Below are positions 9,864 through 19,219 of a DNA stretch of 36,078 nt, piece after piece (position 1 is the stretch's first letter; each line of letters begins with the position of its first letter). The translations under genes were made by a program, and so were the position numbers. Below the pieces are notes generated by a model that had not been told where the DNA came from, did not search any database, and worked only from the letters and a program-made list of their open reading frames with translations. This stretch comes from an uncultured Caulobacterales bacterium (GTDB lineage Bacteria; Pseudomonadota; Alphaproteobacteria; Caulobacterales; Caulobacteraceae): the NCBI GenBank assembly GCA_903900155.1, contig CAIUMD010000101.1:1-36078 (forward strand), written 5' to 3'.

Positions 9864-11206
9864 CGGACATCCTGATGCCCGCGCTTTCCCCCACGATGGA
9901 GGAAGGCACCCTGGCCAAATGGCTCGTCAAGGAAGGCGACACCATCAAGGCCGGCGACGTGATCGCCGAGATCGAGACCGACAAGGCGACGATGGAAGTC
10001 GAAGCCGTCGACGAAGGCGTGGTGGAAGCCATCCTGGTCCCGGCCGGAGCTGAGAACGTCAAGGTCAACACCCTGATCGCGCGCCTGAAGGGCGAGGGCG
10101 AAGCCGCGGCTCCGGCCGCTCCGGCCGTCCCTCCCGTCGCTGAAGCCGCCCCGGCTCCGGTGGCGGCTGCTCCGGCCGCCTCGGCCGCCTCGGCCTTCGC
10201 CGATCCCGAGATCGACGGTAAGCCGCTGAAGAAGATCACGGTCCGCGACGCCCTGCGCGACGCCATGGCCGAGGAGATGCGCCGCGACGACCGCGTGTTC
10301 CTGATGGGCGAGGAGGTCGCCCAGTACCAGGGCGCCTACAAGGTCAGCCGCGAGCTGCTGCAGGAGTTTGGCGACAAGCGCGTCATCGACACCCCGATCA
10401 CCGAGCACGGCTTCGCCGGCATGGGCGTCGGCGCGGCGATGGCCGGCCTGAAGCCGATCGTCGAGTTCATGACCTGGAACTTCGCCATGCAGGCGATCGA
10501 CCACATCATCAACTCGGCCGCCAAGACGCTGTACATGTCGGGCGGTCAGATCAAGTCGTCGATCGTGTTCCGCGGCCCTAACGGCGCGGCCTCGCGCGTC
10601 GGCGCCCAGCACAGCCAGGACTACGCCGCATGGTACGGCAACGTCCCGGGCCTGAAGGTCATCGCGCCGTATGACGCGGCCGACGCCAAGGGCCTGCTCA
10701 AGGCCGCGATCCGCGATCCGAACCCGGTCGTCTTCCTCGAACACGAGATGATGTACGGCCACGAGTTCGACATCCCGGACGTCGAGGACTGGGTCGTGCC
10801 GATCGGCAAGGCCAAGGTCCGTCGCCAAGGCTCGGACGTCACGCTGGTCGCCTACAGCCGCATGGTCGGTTTCGCCCTGAAGGCGGCCGAGGAGCTGGAG
10901 AAGGAAGGCATCAGCGCGGAGGTCGTCGACCTGCGCACGATCCGTCCGATGGACCACGAGACCATCCTGGAAAGCGTCAAGAAGACCAACCGTCTGGTCA
11001 CGGTCGAAGAAGGCTGGGGCCCGATGGGCGTCGGCGCCGAAATCGTCTCGCGCATCACCGAGTTCGGCTTCGACTACCTGGACGCCCCGCCGCTGCGGGT
11101 CCACCAGGAAGACGTGCCGCTGCCCTACGCGGCGAACCTGGAAGCGCTGTCGCTGCCCTCGGTCGAGAAGATCGTGAAGGCGGCCAAGACGGTCAGCTAC
11201 CGCTAA
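9860..11206 (+). CDS. pdhB: Pyruvate dehydrogenase E1 component, beta subunit, with N-terminal lipoyl domain
   Basis: PdhB is the second half of the E1 enzyme. The 448-residue protein is about 120 residues longer than standard E1-beta because it carries a lipoyl domain at its N-terminus (about 1-80; lipoylated lysine K42 in [11 protein letters not shown]), then an Ala/Pro linker (about 82-115) and the E1-beta catalytic domain from about residue 125. Extra lipoyl domains on E1-beta are known from alphaproteobacteria such as Sinorhizobium. Translation starts at GTG (9860), overlapping the pdhA stop. The lipoyl-coding DNA is nearly identical to that of pdhC. The downstream spacer contains several stem-loops before pdhC. 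Confidence 0.96.
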   Translation: MTDILMPALSPTMEEGTLAKWLVKEGDTIKAGDVIAEIETDKATMEVEAVDEGVVEAILVPAGAENVKVNTLIARLKGEGEAAAPAAPAVPPVAEAAPAPVAAAPAASAASAFADPEIDGKPLKKITVRDALRDAMAEEMRRDDRVFLMGEEVAQYQGAYKVSRELLQEFGDKRVIDTPITEHGFAGMGVGAAMAGLKPIVEFMTWNFAMQAIDHIINSAAKTLYMSGGQIKSSIVFRGPNGAASRVGAQHSQDYAAWYGNVPGLKVIAPYDAADAKGLLKAAIRDPNPVVFLEHEMMYGHEFDIPDVEDWVVPIGKAKVRRQGSDVTLVAYSRMVGFALKAAEELEKEGISAEVVDLRTIRPMDHETILESVKKTNRLVTVEEGWGPMGVGAEIVSRITEFGFDYLDAPPLRVHQEDVPLPYAANLEALSLPSVEKIVKAAKTVSYR

Positions 11207-11213
11207 GAACGGC

Positions 11214-11354
11214 GCGGCCCTTGCTCCCGATGAGCAGGGGCCGCATCGTCTGAGCCAACGAATTCATCCCGCTTCCAAGCGGGGTATCGCGGACGGAGGC
11301 CCAACACGCCATGGGGGCCTAAACCGTCCCGAACGATTGAGGAAAAAGCTCAAT
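11214..11354 (+). promoter_or_regulatory. pdhB-pdhC spacer with serial stem-loops and start-codon hairpin
   Basis: The 146-bp spacer holds four hairpins. The first pairs 11214-11226 with 11232-11244 (13 bp, one G-T, no T-run). The second pairs 11268-11274 with 11277-11283, and the third pairs AGGCCC (11297-11302) with GGGCCT (11315-11320). The fourth pairs ATTGAG (11336-11341) with CTCAAT (11349-11354), covering part of the ribosome binding site GAGG and the first two bases of the pdhC ATG. These could stabilise the pdhAB message, attenuate readthrough, or regulate pdhC translation. None has a terminator T-run. Confidence 0.45.
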
Positions 11355-12642
11355 GTCGATCGACATCCTGATGCCCGCCCTGTCGCCCACCATGGAGGAG
11401 GGAACCCTCGCCAAGTGGCACGTCAAGGTCGGCGACACCGTCAAGGCCGGCGACGTGATCGCCGAGATCGAGACAGACAAGGCGACGATGGAAGTCGAAG
11501 CCGTCGATGAAGGCGTGATCGAAGCCATCCTGGTCGACGCCGGGACCGAGAACGTCAAGGTCAACGCCTTGATCGCCAAGCTGGCGGGCGAGGGCGAGAG
11601 CCCCGCGCCGGCTCCCAAGACCGAAGCGCCCAAGGCCGCCGCGGCCGCTGCTGCTCCCGCTGCTCCGGCTCCGGCTCCGGCCGCGCCCGCGCCGGCCGCT
11701 CCGGTCGCCGCTGACGGTTCGCGCGTCTTCGCCTCGCCGCTGGCCCGCCGCCTGGCTTCGGCCGCCGGCCTGGATCTGAAGGGCATCAAGGGCACCGGCC
11801 CGCATGGCCGCGTGGTCAAGACCGACGTCGAAGCCGCCAAATCGGGCGCTCCCGCCGCCAAGGCCGCTCCGGCTGCGGCGCCGACCGCTTCGGCTCCGGC
11901 CGCCGCCGCGCCGCGTCAGGTCCAGTCGCTGGAACAGCAAGGCATCCCGGCCGGCTCCTACGACCTGATCCCGCTGGACGGCATGCGCAAGACGATCGCG
12001 CGTCGCCTGACCGACAGCTTCCGCGACGTGCCGCATTTCCCGCTGGTCATCGATCTGGAGATCGACGCCCTGCTGGCCGCGCGCGCCAAGATCAACCACC
12101 TGCTGGAAGGCCAGGGCGTGAAGGTGTCGGTCAACGACATCATCATCAAGGCCGTGGCCGTGGCCCTGAAGCGCGTGCCGGAGGCCAACGCCTCCTACAC
12201 GCCGGAAGGCATCGCCATGCACAAGCATGCCGACATCGCCGTGGCCGTGGCCATCGATGGCGGCCTGATCACCCCGATCGTCCGCGCCGCCGAGACCAAG
12301 GGCCTGGCCCAGATCTCGGCCGAGGTGAAGGATCTGGCCGCCCGCGCCAAGTCCAAGAAGCTGAAGCCCGAGGAATTCCAGGGCGGCACCTTCTCGGTCT
12401 CGAACCTCGGCATGTTCGGCATCAAGCAGTTCGCCTCGATCATCAACGAGCCGCAGGGCGCGATCATGAGCGTCGGGGCCGGCGAGCAGCGTCCGGTGGT
12501 CAAGGACGGCCAGCTGGCCGTGGCCACCGTGATGACCGTGACCCTGACCTGCGATCACCGCGTGGTCGACGGGGCCATCGGCGCCAAGTTCCTGGCGGCC
12601 TTCAAGCCGCTGATCGAAGAGCCGCTGACCCTGATCGTTTAA
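11353..12642 (+). CDS. pdhC: Pyruvate dehydrogenase E2 component (dihydrolipoamide acetyltransferase)
   Basis: E2 forms the core of the pyruvate dehydrogenase complex and transfers the acetyl group from lipoate to coenzyme A. The 429-residue protein has the full domain order: one lipoyl domain (about 1-82, lipoylated K43), an Ala/Pro linker, the peripheral subunit-binding domain (about 124-165, [20 protein letters not shown]), a second linker, and the catalytic domain ending with the active-site motif CDHRVVDGA. The first ATG is used, although a hairpin partly masks it. A glutathione peroxidase gene follows after 19 bp, so the operon continues. Confidence 0.97.
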   Translation: MSIDILMPALSPTMEEGTLAKWHVKVGDTVKAGDVIAEIETDKATMEVEAVDEGVIEAILVDAGTENVKVNALIAKLAGEGESPAPAPKTEAPKAAAAAAAPAAPAPAPAAPAPAAPVAADGSRVFASPLARRLASAAGLDLKGIKGTGPHGRVVKTDVEAAKSGAPAAKAAPAAAPTASAPAAAAPRQVQSLEQQGIPAGSYDLIPLDGMRKTIARRLTDSFRDVPHFPLVIDLEIDALLAARAKINHLLEGQGVKVSVNDIIIKAVAVALKRVPEANASYTPEGIAMHKHADIAVAVAIDGGLITPIVRAAETKGLAQISAEVKDLAARAKSKKLKPEEFQGGTFSVSNLGMFGIKQFASIINEPQGAIMSVGAGEQRPVVKDGQLAVATVMTVTLTCDHRVVDGAIGAKFLAAFKPLIEEPLTLIV

Positions 12643-12661
12643 GCAGGGCGGGGAGGGCACG

Positions 12662-13138
12662 ATGTCGATCTACGACTATTCGGCCAAGACGCTGGACGGC
12701 CAGGACGTGAGCCTGGCCGACTATCGCGGCCAGGTGCTGCTGATCGTGAACACCGCCAGCAAGTGCGGGTTCACGCCTCAGTACGAAGGCCTCGAGGCGC
12801 TCTACAAGAGCCACAAGGACCGTGGGTTCACGGTCCTGGCGTTCCCCTGCAACCAGTTCGGCGCTCAGGAGCCGGGGAACGCCGAGGAGATCGCGAACTT
12901 CTGCTCGCTGACCTACGACGTGACCTTCCCGGTGATGAGCAAGATCGACGTCAACGGCGCCGACGCCCACCCGCTCTACAAGTTCCTCAAGAAGGAACAG
13001 AAGGGCCTGCTGGGCACCGAGGCGATCAAGTGGAACTTCACCAAGTTCCTGATCGGCAAGGACGGCGAGGTCGTCGAGCGTTTCGCGCCCACGGTTAGAC
13101 CTGAGGACCTCAAGGTCGCGGTCGAGGCGCTGCTTTAG
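12662..13138 (+). CDS. Glutathione peroxidase family (Cys-type thiol peroxidase)
   Basis: The 158-residue enzyme reduces peroxides using a thiol donor. The peroxidatic Cys is C35 (NTASKCGFTPQ), and the conserved FPCNQFGAQEPG (C63) and WNFTKFLI segments are present. C81 in NFCSLTYDV occupies the position of the resolving cysteine in thioredoxin-dependent members. It may therefore use thioredoxin rather than glutathione, which is inference from the family. A GGGGAGG ribosome binding site lies in the 19-bp gap after pdhC, and lpd follows after 57 bp. Its position between E2 and E3 suggests co-expression with a complex known to generate reactive oxygen species. Confidence 0.93.
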   Translation: MSIYDYSAKTLDGQDVSLADYRGQVLLIVNTASKCGFTPQYEGLEALYKSHKDRGFTVLAFPCNQFGAQEPGNAEEIANFCSLTYDVTFPVMSKIDVNGADAHPLYKFLKKEQKGLLGTEAIKWNFTKFLIGKDGEVVERFAPTVRPEDLKVAVEALL

Positions 13139-13195
13139 TTTCTCCCAGACGCCGCCGCTCCCTCGGTCAGGCGCTCAAGCTAGGGTAAGAAGAAC

Positions 13196-14596
13196 ATGTC
13201 CACGGAATTCGATGTCGTCGTCATCGGCGCCGGTCCTGGCGGCTATGTGGCCGCGATCCGCGCCAGCCAGCTGGGCCTGAAGACGGCCATCGTCGAGCGT
13301 GAGAATCTGGGCGGCATCTGCCTGAACTGGGGCTGCATCCCGACCAAGGCGTTGCTGAAGTCCGGCGAGATCTACGAGCAGCTGTCGCATCTGTCGGCCT
13401 ACGGCCTGTCGGTCGAGAAGCCCGGCTTCGACTTCCCAAAGATCGTCGAGCGTTCGCGCGGCATCGCCAAGCAGATGTCGTCGGGCATCGCGTTCCTGAT
13501 GAAGAAGCACAAGATCGAAGTGATCGAAGGCGAAGCCAAGCTGGAGAAGGGCAATCCGGCTCCGAAGCTCGTCATCGCCCTGAAGGCCGGCGGCAGCCGC
13601 ACGGTCCAGGCCAAGAACGTCATCCTGGCCAGCGGCGCCCGCGCTCGCGAGATCCCAGCCATCGGCGCGGTCTCGGACGGCGACAAGATCTGGACCTATC
13701 GTGACGCCCTGGCGCCCAAGACCATGCCCAAGTCGCTGGTCGTGATCGGCTCGGGCGCCATCGGCATCGAGTTCGCCAGCTTCTACCGCGCCCTGGGCGC
13801 AGAGGTGACCGTCGTCGAAGCCATCGACCGGATCATGCCGGTCGAGGACGAGGAGGTCTCCAAGGCCGCCCAGAAGGCGTTCGAGAAGCGCGGCATCAAG
13901 TTCCGCATCGGCGCCAAGGTCTCCAAGGTCGAGAAGACCAAGGACGGCGTCTCGGTCACCGTCGACGTCGGCGGCAAGATCGAGCAGCTGACCGCCGAGA
14001 AGTGCATCGTCGCCGTCGGCATCGCCCCGAACAGCGAGGGTCTGGACGCCGTCGGCCTGAACCTGGACCGCGGGCATGCCGTGACCGACAAGCACGGCAA
14101 GACCAACGTCCCGGGCCTCTACGCCATCGGCGACATCGCCGGCGCGCCCTGGCTCGCCCACAAGGCCAGCCACGAAGGCATCCACGCCGCCGAGGCTATC
14201 GCCGGCTACAAGACCCCGAACGTCAACTCGCCGATCCCGGGCTGCACCTACGCCAACCCGCAGGTCGCTTCGGTGGGCTACACGGAAGCCGGCGCCAAGG
14301 CGGCTGGCATCGAGGTCAAGGCGGGCCGCTTCCCGTTCCGCGTCAACGGCAAGGCCGTGGCCGCGGGCGAGACCGAAGGCTTCGTGAAGACCGTGTTCGA
14401 CGCCAAGACTGGCGCCCTGATCGGCGCCCACATGATCGGCCACGAAGTGACCGAGATGATCCAGGGCTTTGTCACGGCCATCACCCTGGAAGCCACCGAG
14501 GAAGACCTGCACGGCATCGTCTACGCTCACCCGACCATGTCGGAAGCCATGCACGAAGCCGCTCTGGACGCCTACGGCCGCGTCCTGCACATCTAG
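13196..14596 (+). CDS. lpdA: Dihydrolipoyl dehydrogenase (E3)
   Basis: E3 reoxidises dihydrolipoyl groups of the pyruvate dehydrogenase complex and passes electrons via FAD to NAD. The 466-residue protein is standard length. It has the N-terminal FAD dinucleotide fold (VVVIGAGPGGYVAAIRA), the redox disulfide C42/C47 (GGICLNWGCIPTKALL), a second dinucleotide fold (VVIGSGAIGIEFASF), the FAD-binding YAIGDIAGAPWLAHKA segment, and the catalytic AHPTMSEAMHEA near the C-terminus. It is probably co-transcribed with the upstream peroxidase gene and with the downstream DUF6880-like gene, which starts 18 bp later. Confidence 0.97.
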   Translation: MSTEFDVVVIGAGPGGYVAAIRASQLGLKTAIVERENLGGICLNWGCIPTKALLKSGEIYEQLSHLSAYGLSVEKPGFDFPKIVERSRGIAKQMSSGIAFLMKKHKIEVIEGEAKLEKGNPAPKLVIALKAGGSRTVQAKNVILASGARAREIPAIGAVSDGDKIWTYRDALAPKTMPKSLVVIGSGAIGIEFASFYRALGAEVTVVEAIDRIMPVEDEEVSKAAQKAFEKRGIKFRIGAKVSKVEKTKDGVSVTVDVGGKIEQLTAEKCIVAVGIAPNSEGLDAVGLNLDRGHAVTDKHGKTNVPGLYAIGDIAGAPWLAHKASHEGIHAAEAIAGYKTPNVNSPIPGCTYANPQVASVGYTEAGAKAAGIEVKAGRFPFRVNGKAVAAGETEGFVKTVFDAKTGALIGAHMIGHEVTEMIQGFVTAITLEATEEDLHGIVYAHPTMSEAMHEAALDAYGRVLHI

Positions 14597-14614
14597 GGCG
14601 ACCTAGGAGACTGG

Positions 14615-16063
14615 ATGGCGCGCAAGGCAGCCGCGACGACGACCGAGAAGCCGGCGAAGGCCCGGAAAGGATCGAAGACGACCCTTTCCGAGGCTAACCT
14701 GGTGGCCCTGGGTCCCGAGCGTCTGGCCGCCATCCTGCTCGACCTCTCCAGCGACAGCCACGTCAAGCGCGTGCTGCGGCTGGAGTTGTTCGCCGAGTCC
14801 AACGCCGAAGGCCTGGCGCTGGAGATCGCAAAGCGCCTGGCGACGGTCGGGAAGTCCTCGTCGCGCATCAACTGGCGCAAGCGCTCGGCCTTCGCCAAGG
14901 ATCTCGACCTGCATCGCGGGATGATCGAGCGGCTGGCGCAGGGCGACGCCAACGCGGCCCTCGACCTGATGCTGGACCTGCTGGACATGGCGACGCCGAC
15001 GCTGGATCGGCTCAGCCAGGCCGAGGGGCCGATCGGCGACGTCTTCCTGGCCGCCCGCGACGGCGTCGGCGCGATCGCCGCCCAGGCCCTGCCAGACCCC
15101 GTCGTCCTGGCGGATCGCATCGCCAGGCTGCTGCGCCGCGACGACTACACGCAATTTGGACCGGTCGTGAACGCCCTCAGCCCCGCGCTGGGCAAGAAGG
15201 GCCAGGACCATCTCCGCAAGACCCTGGAACAACTGCTGGCCGCCCGCACGGTCCGCGACGCTCGCACGGCGGTCTATCGCGACGCCCTGCGCCGCCTGGC
15301 CGACGCCAGCGGCGATGTCGACGCCTTCGAAGCGACCTTCGCCCCAGACCTGCGCCGCACGCCCCTGGTCTCCGCCGAGATCGCCCGCCGCCTGCTGGCC
15401 GCCGGCCGCGCCGAGGACGCCCTGGCCACGCTCCATGCCGGCGCGCCAAGCGAGAAGGGCGGTCGTCACCAGAGCTCGCTGGAAGAGCGCTCGGCTTGGG
15501 AAGAGACGATGCTGGACGCCCTGGAAGCCACCGGCCATCATGACGAGGCCCAGAAGCGCCGCTGGGCCGAGTTCGAGCGCACGCTGTCCATTCCGCTGCT
15601 GCGCGGCTACCTGAAGGGCCTGCCGGATTTCGACGATGTCGAAGCCGAGGATCAGGCCAAGGCCGTGGCCAAGCGCTTCCCACAGTTCGACCGCGCCCTG
15701 GCGTTCCTGGTTTCGTGGCCGGACCTGCCGGCCGCCGCGCGGCTGGTCCGCGACCGCGCCGGCGAGATCAACGGCGCCGACGACACCCTGATGACCGAGG
15801 CCGCTCGTCGGTTGGAGGGGCCCCATCCACTGGCTGCGACCCTGCTGCTGCGGGCCTCGATCCAGTACGTGCTGACCTATGGCGTGGCCACCCGCTATGC
15901 CGAGGCGGCGCGGCAGCTGCTGGAGGCGGAGTCGCTGTCGGTGATGATCGGAGACTTCGGCGAATATCCCGGCCACCAGGCTTTCGTCGCCGACCTGCGC
16001 GCCATTCACAGCCGCAAGCAGGGCTTCCGCACGGAGCTGGAAGCCCTAGGGAGCAGTTTCTAG
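14615..16063 (+). CDS. Conserved hypothetical protein, DUF6880-like
   Basis: The 482-residue protein has a basic N-terminal tail (about 1-22, rich in Lys, Ala and Thr), then a mostly helical sequence beginning LSEANLVALGPERLAAILLD and repeated helical segments that look like TPR- or HEAT-type scaffolding. From memory it resembles the DUF6880 family; no function is established. It has no signal peptide or membrane segment. A TAGGAG ribosome binding site lies in the 18-bp gap after lpd, so it is probably translated from the pyruvate dehydrogenase message. Its stop overlaps the convergent doxX-like gene by four bases. Confidence 0.8.
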   Translation: MARKAAATTTEKPAKARKGSKTTLSEANLVALGPERLAAILLDLSSDSHVKRVLRLELFAESNAEGLALEIAKRLATVGKSSSRINWRKRSAFAKDLDLHRGMIERLAQGDANAALDLMLDLLDMATPTLDRLSQAEGPIGDVFLAARDGVGAIAAQALPDPVVLADRIARLLRRDDYTQFGPVVNALSPALGKKGQDHLRKTLEQLLAARTVRDARTAVYRDALRRLADASGDVDAFEATFAPDLRRTPLVSAEIARRLLAAGRAEDALATLHAGAPSEKGGRHQSSLEERSAWEETMLDALEATGHHDEAQKRRWAEFERTLSIPLLRGYLKGLPDFDDVEAEDQAKAVAKRFPQFDRALAFLVSWPDLPAAARLVRDRAGEINGADDTLMTEAARRLEGPHPLAATLLLRASIQYVLTYGVATRYAEAARQLLEAESLSVMIGDFGEYPGHQAFVADLRAIHSRKQGFRTELEALGSSF

Positions 16064-16455
16064 GGCCGCTTGCGGATCTGGGCGTCGATGCTCCATTCGC
16101 CGCCGCCCTGGAAGGCCAGGTACAGGAAGACGAAGCAGAACAGGATCGCCGGCTCGCCGCCGTTCAGCGCCGGCCAGAAGCCCTGGCTGCCGTGGGCCAT
16201 GAAGTAGGCCACGGCCATCATGCCCGACAGCAGGAAGGCGAAAGGGCGGGTGAACAGGCCCAGCACAATGTGGCCGCCGCCGAAGATCTCCAGCGCGCCG
16301 GCGGCCACCAGCAGCGGCGGCAGCGGGCTGGGCGCACCAGGCTGGGCGCCGGGAAACTGGAACAGCTTCATCAGCCCATGCTCCATAAAGAGCAGGCCGG
16401 TGATGATGCGCAGCAGGCTGAGGACGCGCGGCGACCAGACGGCGAGACGTTCCAT
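16060..16455 (-). CDS. DoxX family membrane protein
   Basis: The 131-residue protein has about four hydrophobic helices and DoxX family features: RIITGLLFMEHGLMKLF in the first helix, a GALEIFGGGHIVLGLFTRP middle segment and a final helix before IDAQIRKRP. DoxX-like proteins are small inner-membrane proteins linked to respiratory or thiol redox functions in some bacteria, but their activity is poorly defined. It starts 18 bp after the acyl-activating enzyme gene on the same strand, so the two are probably co-transcribed. Confidence 0.88.
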   Translation of the reverse strand: MERLAVWSPRVLSLLRIITGLLFMEHGLMKLFQFPGAQPGAPSPLPPLLVAAGALEIFGGGHIVLGLFTRPFAFLLSGMMAVAYFMAHGSQGFWPALNGGEPAILFCFVFLYLAFQGGGEWSIDAQIRKRP

Positions 16456-16473
16456 TCTTCTTCCCCCGGAGCG

Positions 16474-18027
16474 TTAAGCGGCGGCGCTGTCGGTCTCGGC
16501 CATGCGCTGGATGGCGACATAGTCGGTCTTGCCGCTGCCCAGCACGGGCACTTCCTGAACCTTGAGGATCTTGCGCGGCACGGCCAGTTCGGGCGCGCCG
16601 ACGCTCTGGGCGTGGGCCACCAGCGAGGTGACCGCCGCCGTCTGACAGTCGGTGACCAGAATCAGCTTCTCGCCCTTCTTCTTGTCGGGCATCGAGATCA
16701 CGGCGTGGCGACCGTTGGGCCACACGGCCGAGGCCAGGTCCTCGGCGGCGGTCAGGGAGACCATCTCGCCGCCGATCTTGGCGAAGCGCTTCACGCGGCC
16801 CTTGATGGTGATCCACAGGTCGTCCGTGACCGTGACCACGTCGCCGGTGTCGTGCCAGCCGCCCTCGGGGGCGTCGACGCCGCCGTCCTCGCGCAGATAG
16901 CCCGACATGATGTTGGGACCGCGCACCAGCAGCTTGCCGCCCTCGGGGATGCCTGCGACCGGCTCGATCTTCCACTCCTGGCCCGGCAGCAGGCCGCCGA
17001 CGGTGCCACGACGGTTATCTTCGGGCTTGTTGACCGCGATGACCGGCGAGGCCTCGGTCGCGCCATAGCCTTCCAGCACCGGCACGCCGCCGAACTTCTC
17101 GGCGATGATGTTGTGCGTCTCCTCGCGGACCTTCTCGGCCCCGCAGACGATGAACTTCAGGCCCGACAATTCGTCGCTCTCGGCCGAGCGGGCGTACTGG
17201 TTGACGAAGGTGTCGGTGGCCAGAAGCACCGAGCCGCCGACGTCCTTGATCAGGGGCGGGATCTGCTTGGTGTGCAGGGGGGAGGGGTACTGGAACGCCT
17301 TCATGCCGGTCATGATCGGCAGGATCACCCCGGCGGTCAGGCCAAAGCAGTGGAAGACCGGCAGCGGGTTGAAGAACACCCAGGCCGGATCCAGCGCGAT
17401 GTGGGCGGCGATCTGCTGGGCGTTCGAGACCAGGTTGGCCTGGCTCAGCACCACGCCGCGCGGCGCGCCGAAGCTGCCCGAGGTGAACAGCACCACGCCC
17501 TTGTCCGACGGCTTGGCGGGGCTGCGGAACTGGCGCGGGAACAGGCCAGCGGCGGCCGCGAACAGCTTGTCGGTCAGGCCGATCGTGCCGCGCACGTCTT
17601 CCAGATAGGTGATCTCGGCATGCTCGCCGATCGCGTCGACGATGTCGTGCAGCTTGCCCAGCTCGATGAACTTGTGGGCGGTCAGCACGCGTTTGACGCC
17701 GGCCAGCTTGCAGGCGGCCTTGATGTTCCGCAGGCCCGCCGTGAAGTTCAGCATGGTCGGCACGCGGCCAAAGGCGTGCAGGGCGAAGAAGGTCACCACC
17801 GACCCCGAGCCCGACGGCAGCAGCACGCCGACATTCTCGCCCGGCTTGGTCATGGCCGCGATCTTGCGGCCCAGCGCGAAGCTGGCGCGGATCAGGTCCG
17901 TATAGGTCAGTGGATTGCGATCCTGGTCCTCCAGGATCGGCTTCTTGGCGCCATACTTGTCGCGGGCGTCGATGAGGGCGTCGAAGATGGCCTTTTGGCC
18001 GTTCTGCACGTCGTAAGCTACCGGCAT
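16474..18027 (-). CDS. AMP-dependent acyl-ACP/acyl-CoA synthetase, Aas-like
   Basis: The 517-residue protein belongs to the ANL superfamily of adenylate-forming enzymes. The phosphate loop is FTSGSFGAPRGVVLS (181-195), followed by a FHCFGLTAG segment, the GYGATEASP adenine-binding motif, a HDTGDVV motif and a C-terminal lysine in GSGKTDY. The pattern most resembles the synthetase domain of Aas, which recycles lysophosphatidylethanolamine by activating fatty acid on acyl carrier protein, but the acyltransferase domain of E. coli Aas is absent. A GGGAGG ribosome binding site precedes the ATG. A hydrolase gene lies 104 bp upstream on the same strand and doxX follows. The exact acyl acceptor is inferred. 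Confidence 0.85.
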   Translation of the reverse strand: MPVAYDVQNGQKAIFDALIDARDKYGAKKPILEDQDRNPLTYTDLIRASFALGRKIAAMTKPGENVGVLLPSGSGSVVTFFALHAFGRVPTMLNFTAGLRNIKAACKLAGVKRVLTAHKFIELGKLHDIVDAIGEHAEITYLEDVRGTIGLTDKLFAAAAGLFPRQFRSPAKPSDKGVVLFTSGSFGAPRGVVLSQANLVSNAQQIAAHIALDPAWVFFNPLPVFHCFGLTAGVILPIMTGMKAFQYPSPLHTKQIPPLIKDVGGSVLLATDTFVNQYARSAESDELSGLKFIVCGAEKVREETHNIIAEKFGGVPVLEGYGATEASPVIAVNKPEDNRRGTVGGLLPGQEWKIEPVAGIPEGGKLLVRGPNIMSGYLREDGGVDAPEGGWHDTGDVVTVTDDLWITIKGRVKRFAKIGGEMVSLTAAEDLASAVWPNGRHAVISMPDKKKGEKLILVTDCQTAAVTSLVAHAQSVGAPELAVPRKILKVQEVPVLGSGKTDYVAIQRMAETDSAAA

Positions 18028-18131
18028 GCCGGCGAAACCTCCCCGAAGAGCGAAAGCGCGCTCTCGTTCCTAAACGTCGAGTCTGCCGAGGAAGGTCCAG
18101 CTTTGCAAGAAAGAGTCACAATGCGTGAGGC
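18028..18131 (-). promoter_or_regulatory. Leader of Aas-like gene with two GANTC sites
   Basis: This 104-bp gap contains two GAGTC sites (18079-18083 and 18113-18117) and a hairpin with arms AGAGCG and CGCTCT near 18046-18063, close to the ribosome binding site of the downstream gene. A TTGCAA element on the minus strand could serve as a -35 box, but no good -10 follows. A promoter for the synthetase-doxX pair is likely to lie here. Confidence 0.35.
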
Positions 18132-19181
18132 TCAGCCCTTGCGCGGCAAGGCTTTGGCGGTCATCCGAGCGCGGGTGAAATCGACGATGGCGGCCAGCCA
18201 AGGCCCGCGAACGGCGTCCGATTCCATGTGCAGGTCGTGGCCGGCGGCCGGATAGCGGGTCTCCTTGCAGTCGATCATCGCAGCGCACAAGCGGCTCTGC
18301 GGCGTGGCGGTGACGACCTTGTCCTGGCCGGCGTCCAGCATCAGGGTCGGGACGGCCGTCTTGCGAATGTCGCGAGCGGCGGCTTCGGAGGCGTCGAAGA
18401 AGGCGGCGAACCAGCCCAGGCTGCGTCCGCCCATGCGCAGGTCGGGATTGGCCTGCATCCAGGCGGCCTGGACTTTGCCCCGTTGCGGGTCGTGGGTCAG
18501 GCCCGACTGGACCCCGTCCGGGCCTTCGCGCTTCCAGCCCGGCTGGTCAGGCGTACGGATCCAGCCCAGGCGCAAGGTCCGCATCGCCGGCGTGAACCTT
18601 GTCAAGTCGGCGCGCGAGCGGGGCAGGGCGCTGAGGCCGAAGGCGGGCGAGGTCAGGACCAGGCCGTCCATGCCCAGGCCCTGCTCGGCGGCGCGCAGGG
18701 CTACCAGGCCGCCCTCGGAATGGCCGATGATCACGAAGGGAATATCGGCGGCGGGACGGACCACACCGCGAGCCAGGGCGCGGACGACGGCGACGTCGGG
18801 ATCGAAGCTGTCGACATGGCCAAGATCCCGCCACGGGGTGGATCGCTCGGAGCCGCCCTGGCCCTGACGCTCCAGCACCCAGACGGTGAAGCCTTGGGCG
18901 TTGAACTCGGAGACCGTCTCGAACCACTTCTCGGCGCTTTCGCCGTAGCCTGTCAGGATCAGCAGCGCGGCGCGCGGCGCCACCGGCGGAGCGGCGACGC
19001 CATAGCGTTGCACCTTGCCCTCGCCGCTGCGCACATAACCCCAGCTCCAGCCCTGCGGCGGATAGAAGCGGGCGCCCAACGAAGGGGGCGTGCGGGTGTC
19101 GGCGAAAGGCGCGAGCGAGCCGCCGTCGCCACAGGCGGAAACGGCTAGAGCCAGGGCGACAGCAAGGAGGCGGCGACGCAT
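18132..19181 (-). CDS. Alpha/beta hydrolase lipoprotein (lysophospholipase / monoacylglycerol lipase-like)
   Basis: The 349-residue protein begins with a lipoprotein signal ending LAVSAC, so C17 is the probable lipidated residue. The mature part is a serine hydrolase of the PldB/monoacylglycerol lipase type: an oxyanion region [13 protein letters not shown], a [10 protein letters not shown] segment, the nucleophile elbow GHSEGG (S155), an acid in LDAGQDKVV and the catalytic His in [10 protein letters not shown]. Its position upstream of an Aas-like synthetase fits turnover of lysophospholipids, which is inference. It diverges from lipA across 83 bp containing a perfect 16-bp palindrome. Confidence 0.87.
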   Translation of the reverse strand: MRRRLLAVALALAVSACGDGGSLAPFADTRTPPSLGARFYPPQGWSWGYVRSGEGKVQRYGVAAPPVAPRAALLILTGYGESAEKWFETVSEFNAQGFTVWVLERQGQGGSERSTPWRDLGHVDSFDPDVAVVRALARGVVRPAADIPFVIIGHSEGGLVALRAAEQGLGMDGLVLTSPAFGLSALPRSRADLTRFTPAMRTLRLGWIRTPDQPGWKREGPDGVQSGLTHDPQRGKVQAAWMQANPDLRMGGRSLGWFAAFFDASEAAARDIRKTAVPTLMLDAGQDKVVTATPQSRLCAAMIDCKETRYPAAGHDLHMESDAVRGPWLAAIVDFTRARMTAKALPRKG

Positions 19182-19219
19182 ACTTGGACAGTCATTTCGC
19201 GCATCGTCGCCTTAAGCAA

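Noticed and set aside
11214..11244. Terminator between pdhB and pdhC
   Set aside because: The 13-bp stem is strong, but no T-run follows and pdhC needs to be expressed with pdhAB, so I list it only as a regulatory hairpin.
15715..18255. Plus-strand 846-residue frame opposite the DoxX and synthetase genes
   Set aside because: It is the shadow of well-supported minus-strand genes, with low-complexity His/Arg/Ala/Gln composition and no recognisable domain.
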